A DNA stretch of 64,000 nt from Methanocaldococcus vulcanius M7 (GTDB lineage: Archaea; AGJL01; Methanococci; Methanococcales; Methanocaldococcaceae), in assembly GCF_000024625.1 (NCBI RefSeq), contig NC_013407.1, positions 62,001 to 126,000 on the forward strand, read 5' to 3'. This document shows positions 63,303 to 64,000 of the stretch, one piece after another. Numbering within the stretch: position 1 is the stretch's first letter; the number at the start of each line of letters is the position of its first letter. The notes beneath the pieces are model-generated. The model saw only the letters and a list, made by a program, of their open reading frames with translations, did no database searches and was not told where the DNA came from. Position numbers and translations under genes: made by a program.

Positions 63303-63380
63303 TTTAACACCATATTAAATCAATCAAATTTACAAATTAATTTATCTAAAAAAAGAAAAAATAAAAGGATTTTGGGGAAT

Positions 63381-64000
63381 TTATAGGTTTTTGATTAATT
63401 CTAAAGCTGCCTCTCTTGTTTTCTCTCTATCTCCACCAGCTACGACTATAACATCGTGTCCGTTTGCTACTCCTGGAATTAATGCAATTGTTGGTGGGCT
63501 TGTATTGTTTAATTCTAATTTGCCTTCTTCAACTAATTCTTTTGTTAATTTGTTTGCAACAGGTCCTCCAACTAAGACCAAGTTCTTGTCAGCAGTGTCT
63601 AAGCTAACTTCACTGTCTAACTTAGCGATTGGAGCTGTTAATGAGCATGGCTCAACTGCAGTACCTTCTATGTTATTTAGTGTTATTTTTGCATTTAATA
63701 TTGAAGCGGTTTCTCCTGTTTGAAGCTCCAACGGCTCCTCTTTATCCATTGAGAAATAAACATATAATCTATCCTGCTTATTTTCATCATCAAATTTGAA
63801 TGAAACGTAATCTGCAATGTTAAGACTATCTCCATCTTCTAAAGAAGTTAGATCATCTCCTTCATACCTTAAAGCAATACCTACTATATTGTCACTGTCT
63901 TTTATATCGGATTCTAAGTTTAAGACATCTGAAAATGGATTTCTAACAACGGCGTATGCTTTATAATCTCCAATATATTTCTTACCAAGATCTATTTCCT
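63381..64000 (-). CDS. S-layer protein, C-terminal part (runs off the window)
   Basis: Open on the minus strand from 63998 to the stop at 63381 with no break; the start lies beyond the window. The visible 205 residues are acidic and end with LVLVGGPVANKLTKELVEEGKLEL and a final VIVVAGGDREKTREAALELIKNL, the closing domain typical of methanococcal S-layer proteins. The S-layer is the sole wall of these cells and is the likely carrier of N-glycans. An internal Met at 63749 is not the start: the upstream sequence (IDLGKKYIGDYKAYAVVRNPFSD) is coding and of the same type. Strong Glu/Asp bias and good codon use fit a very highly expressed gene. Confidence 0.9.
   Translation of the reverse strand, partial: EIDLGKKYIGDYKAYAVVRNPFSDVLNLESDIKDSDNIVGIALRYEGDDLTSLEDGDSLNIADYVSFKFDDENKQDRLYVYFSMDKEEPLELQTGETASILNAKITLNNIEGTAVEPCSLTAPIAKLDSEVSLDTADKNLVLVGGPVANKLTKELVEEGKLELNNTSPPTIALIPGVANGHDVIVVAGGDREKTREAALELIKNL

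Overview
The window comes from a hyperthermophilic methanogen of the Methanocaldococcus type. The DNA is very AT-rich. Genes are tightly packed behind GGTGA-type ribosome binding sites, and GTG or TTG starts are common. The gene content fits this: methanofuran (mfnD), coenzyme F420 (cofC) and corrinoid (cbiH, cobN, chlD) genes, an archaellum (fla/arl) operon, deoxyhypusine synthase, an intein-laden family B DNA polymerase, Sec61-beta and the S-layer protein. Gene order closely resembles Methanocaldococcus jannaschii in several blocks (polB-moeA-cofC, flaB to flaK, mfnD-dys-cbiH). This rests on recognition of sequences, not on a database search.

Layout. (1) 30-13191: a sulfation and surface-glycan island. 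ATP sulfurylase, a DHH phosphoesterase and APS kinase make PAPS and probably clear PAP. They are followed by a TauE-type transporter, a UDP-sugar enzyme, a PAPS-dependent sulfotransferase and six glycosyltransferases, with a heptose-epimerase-like enzyme. (2) 13238-14661: two coupled genes of unknown function. (3) 14879-24076: NAD(P) metabolism (NADP phosphatase/NAD kinase fusion, aspartate dehydrogenase), a PRC-barrel protein, mfnD, dys, cbiH, a RavA/ViaA-like ATPase and VWA pair, and AMMECR1. (4) 24165-24224: a complete C/D box guide RNA on the minus strand. (5) 24401-32754: polB with three inteins, a moeA fusion, cofC and a metallo-beta-lactamase-fold hydrolase. (6) 33046-49676: archaellum region with a membrane PP2C-like protein, a zinc-ribbon protein, a long flaB1 leader, flaB1-B2-B3-C-D-E-F-G-H-I-J-K, a large secreted protein, a winged-helix regulator (EarA candidate) and a methyltransferase. 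(7) 49683-56872: radical SAM protein, cobN, an orphan AF2212-type antitoxin, and a chlI/chlD gene whose two reading frames join at an A9 run. (8) 57071-64000: phosphoesterase, Sec61-beta (53 aa), an AAA ATPase plus TOPRIM pair resembling anti-phage systems, coaBC, a 52-aa zinc ribbon, a KH-domain protein, archaetidylserine decarboxylase, an OB-fold membrane protein, and the C-terminal part of the S-layer gene running off the end.

Most notable points: the AAA/TOPRIM pair coupled to coaBC; the chlD frame change at A9, which matches a reported programmed-frameshift gene; a second A9 frame change in flaC, so a homopolymer artefact must be considered; the C/D guide RNA; the three-intein PolB; the 200-bp perfect repeat shared by flaB1 and flaB2; and the PAPS/sulfotransferase/glycan island. 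No tRNA, rRNA, CRISPR array or insertion sequence was recognised.
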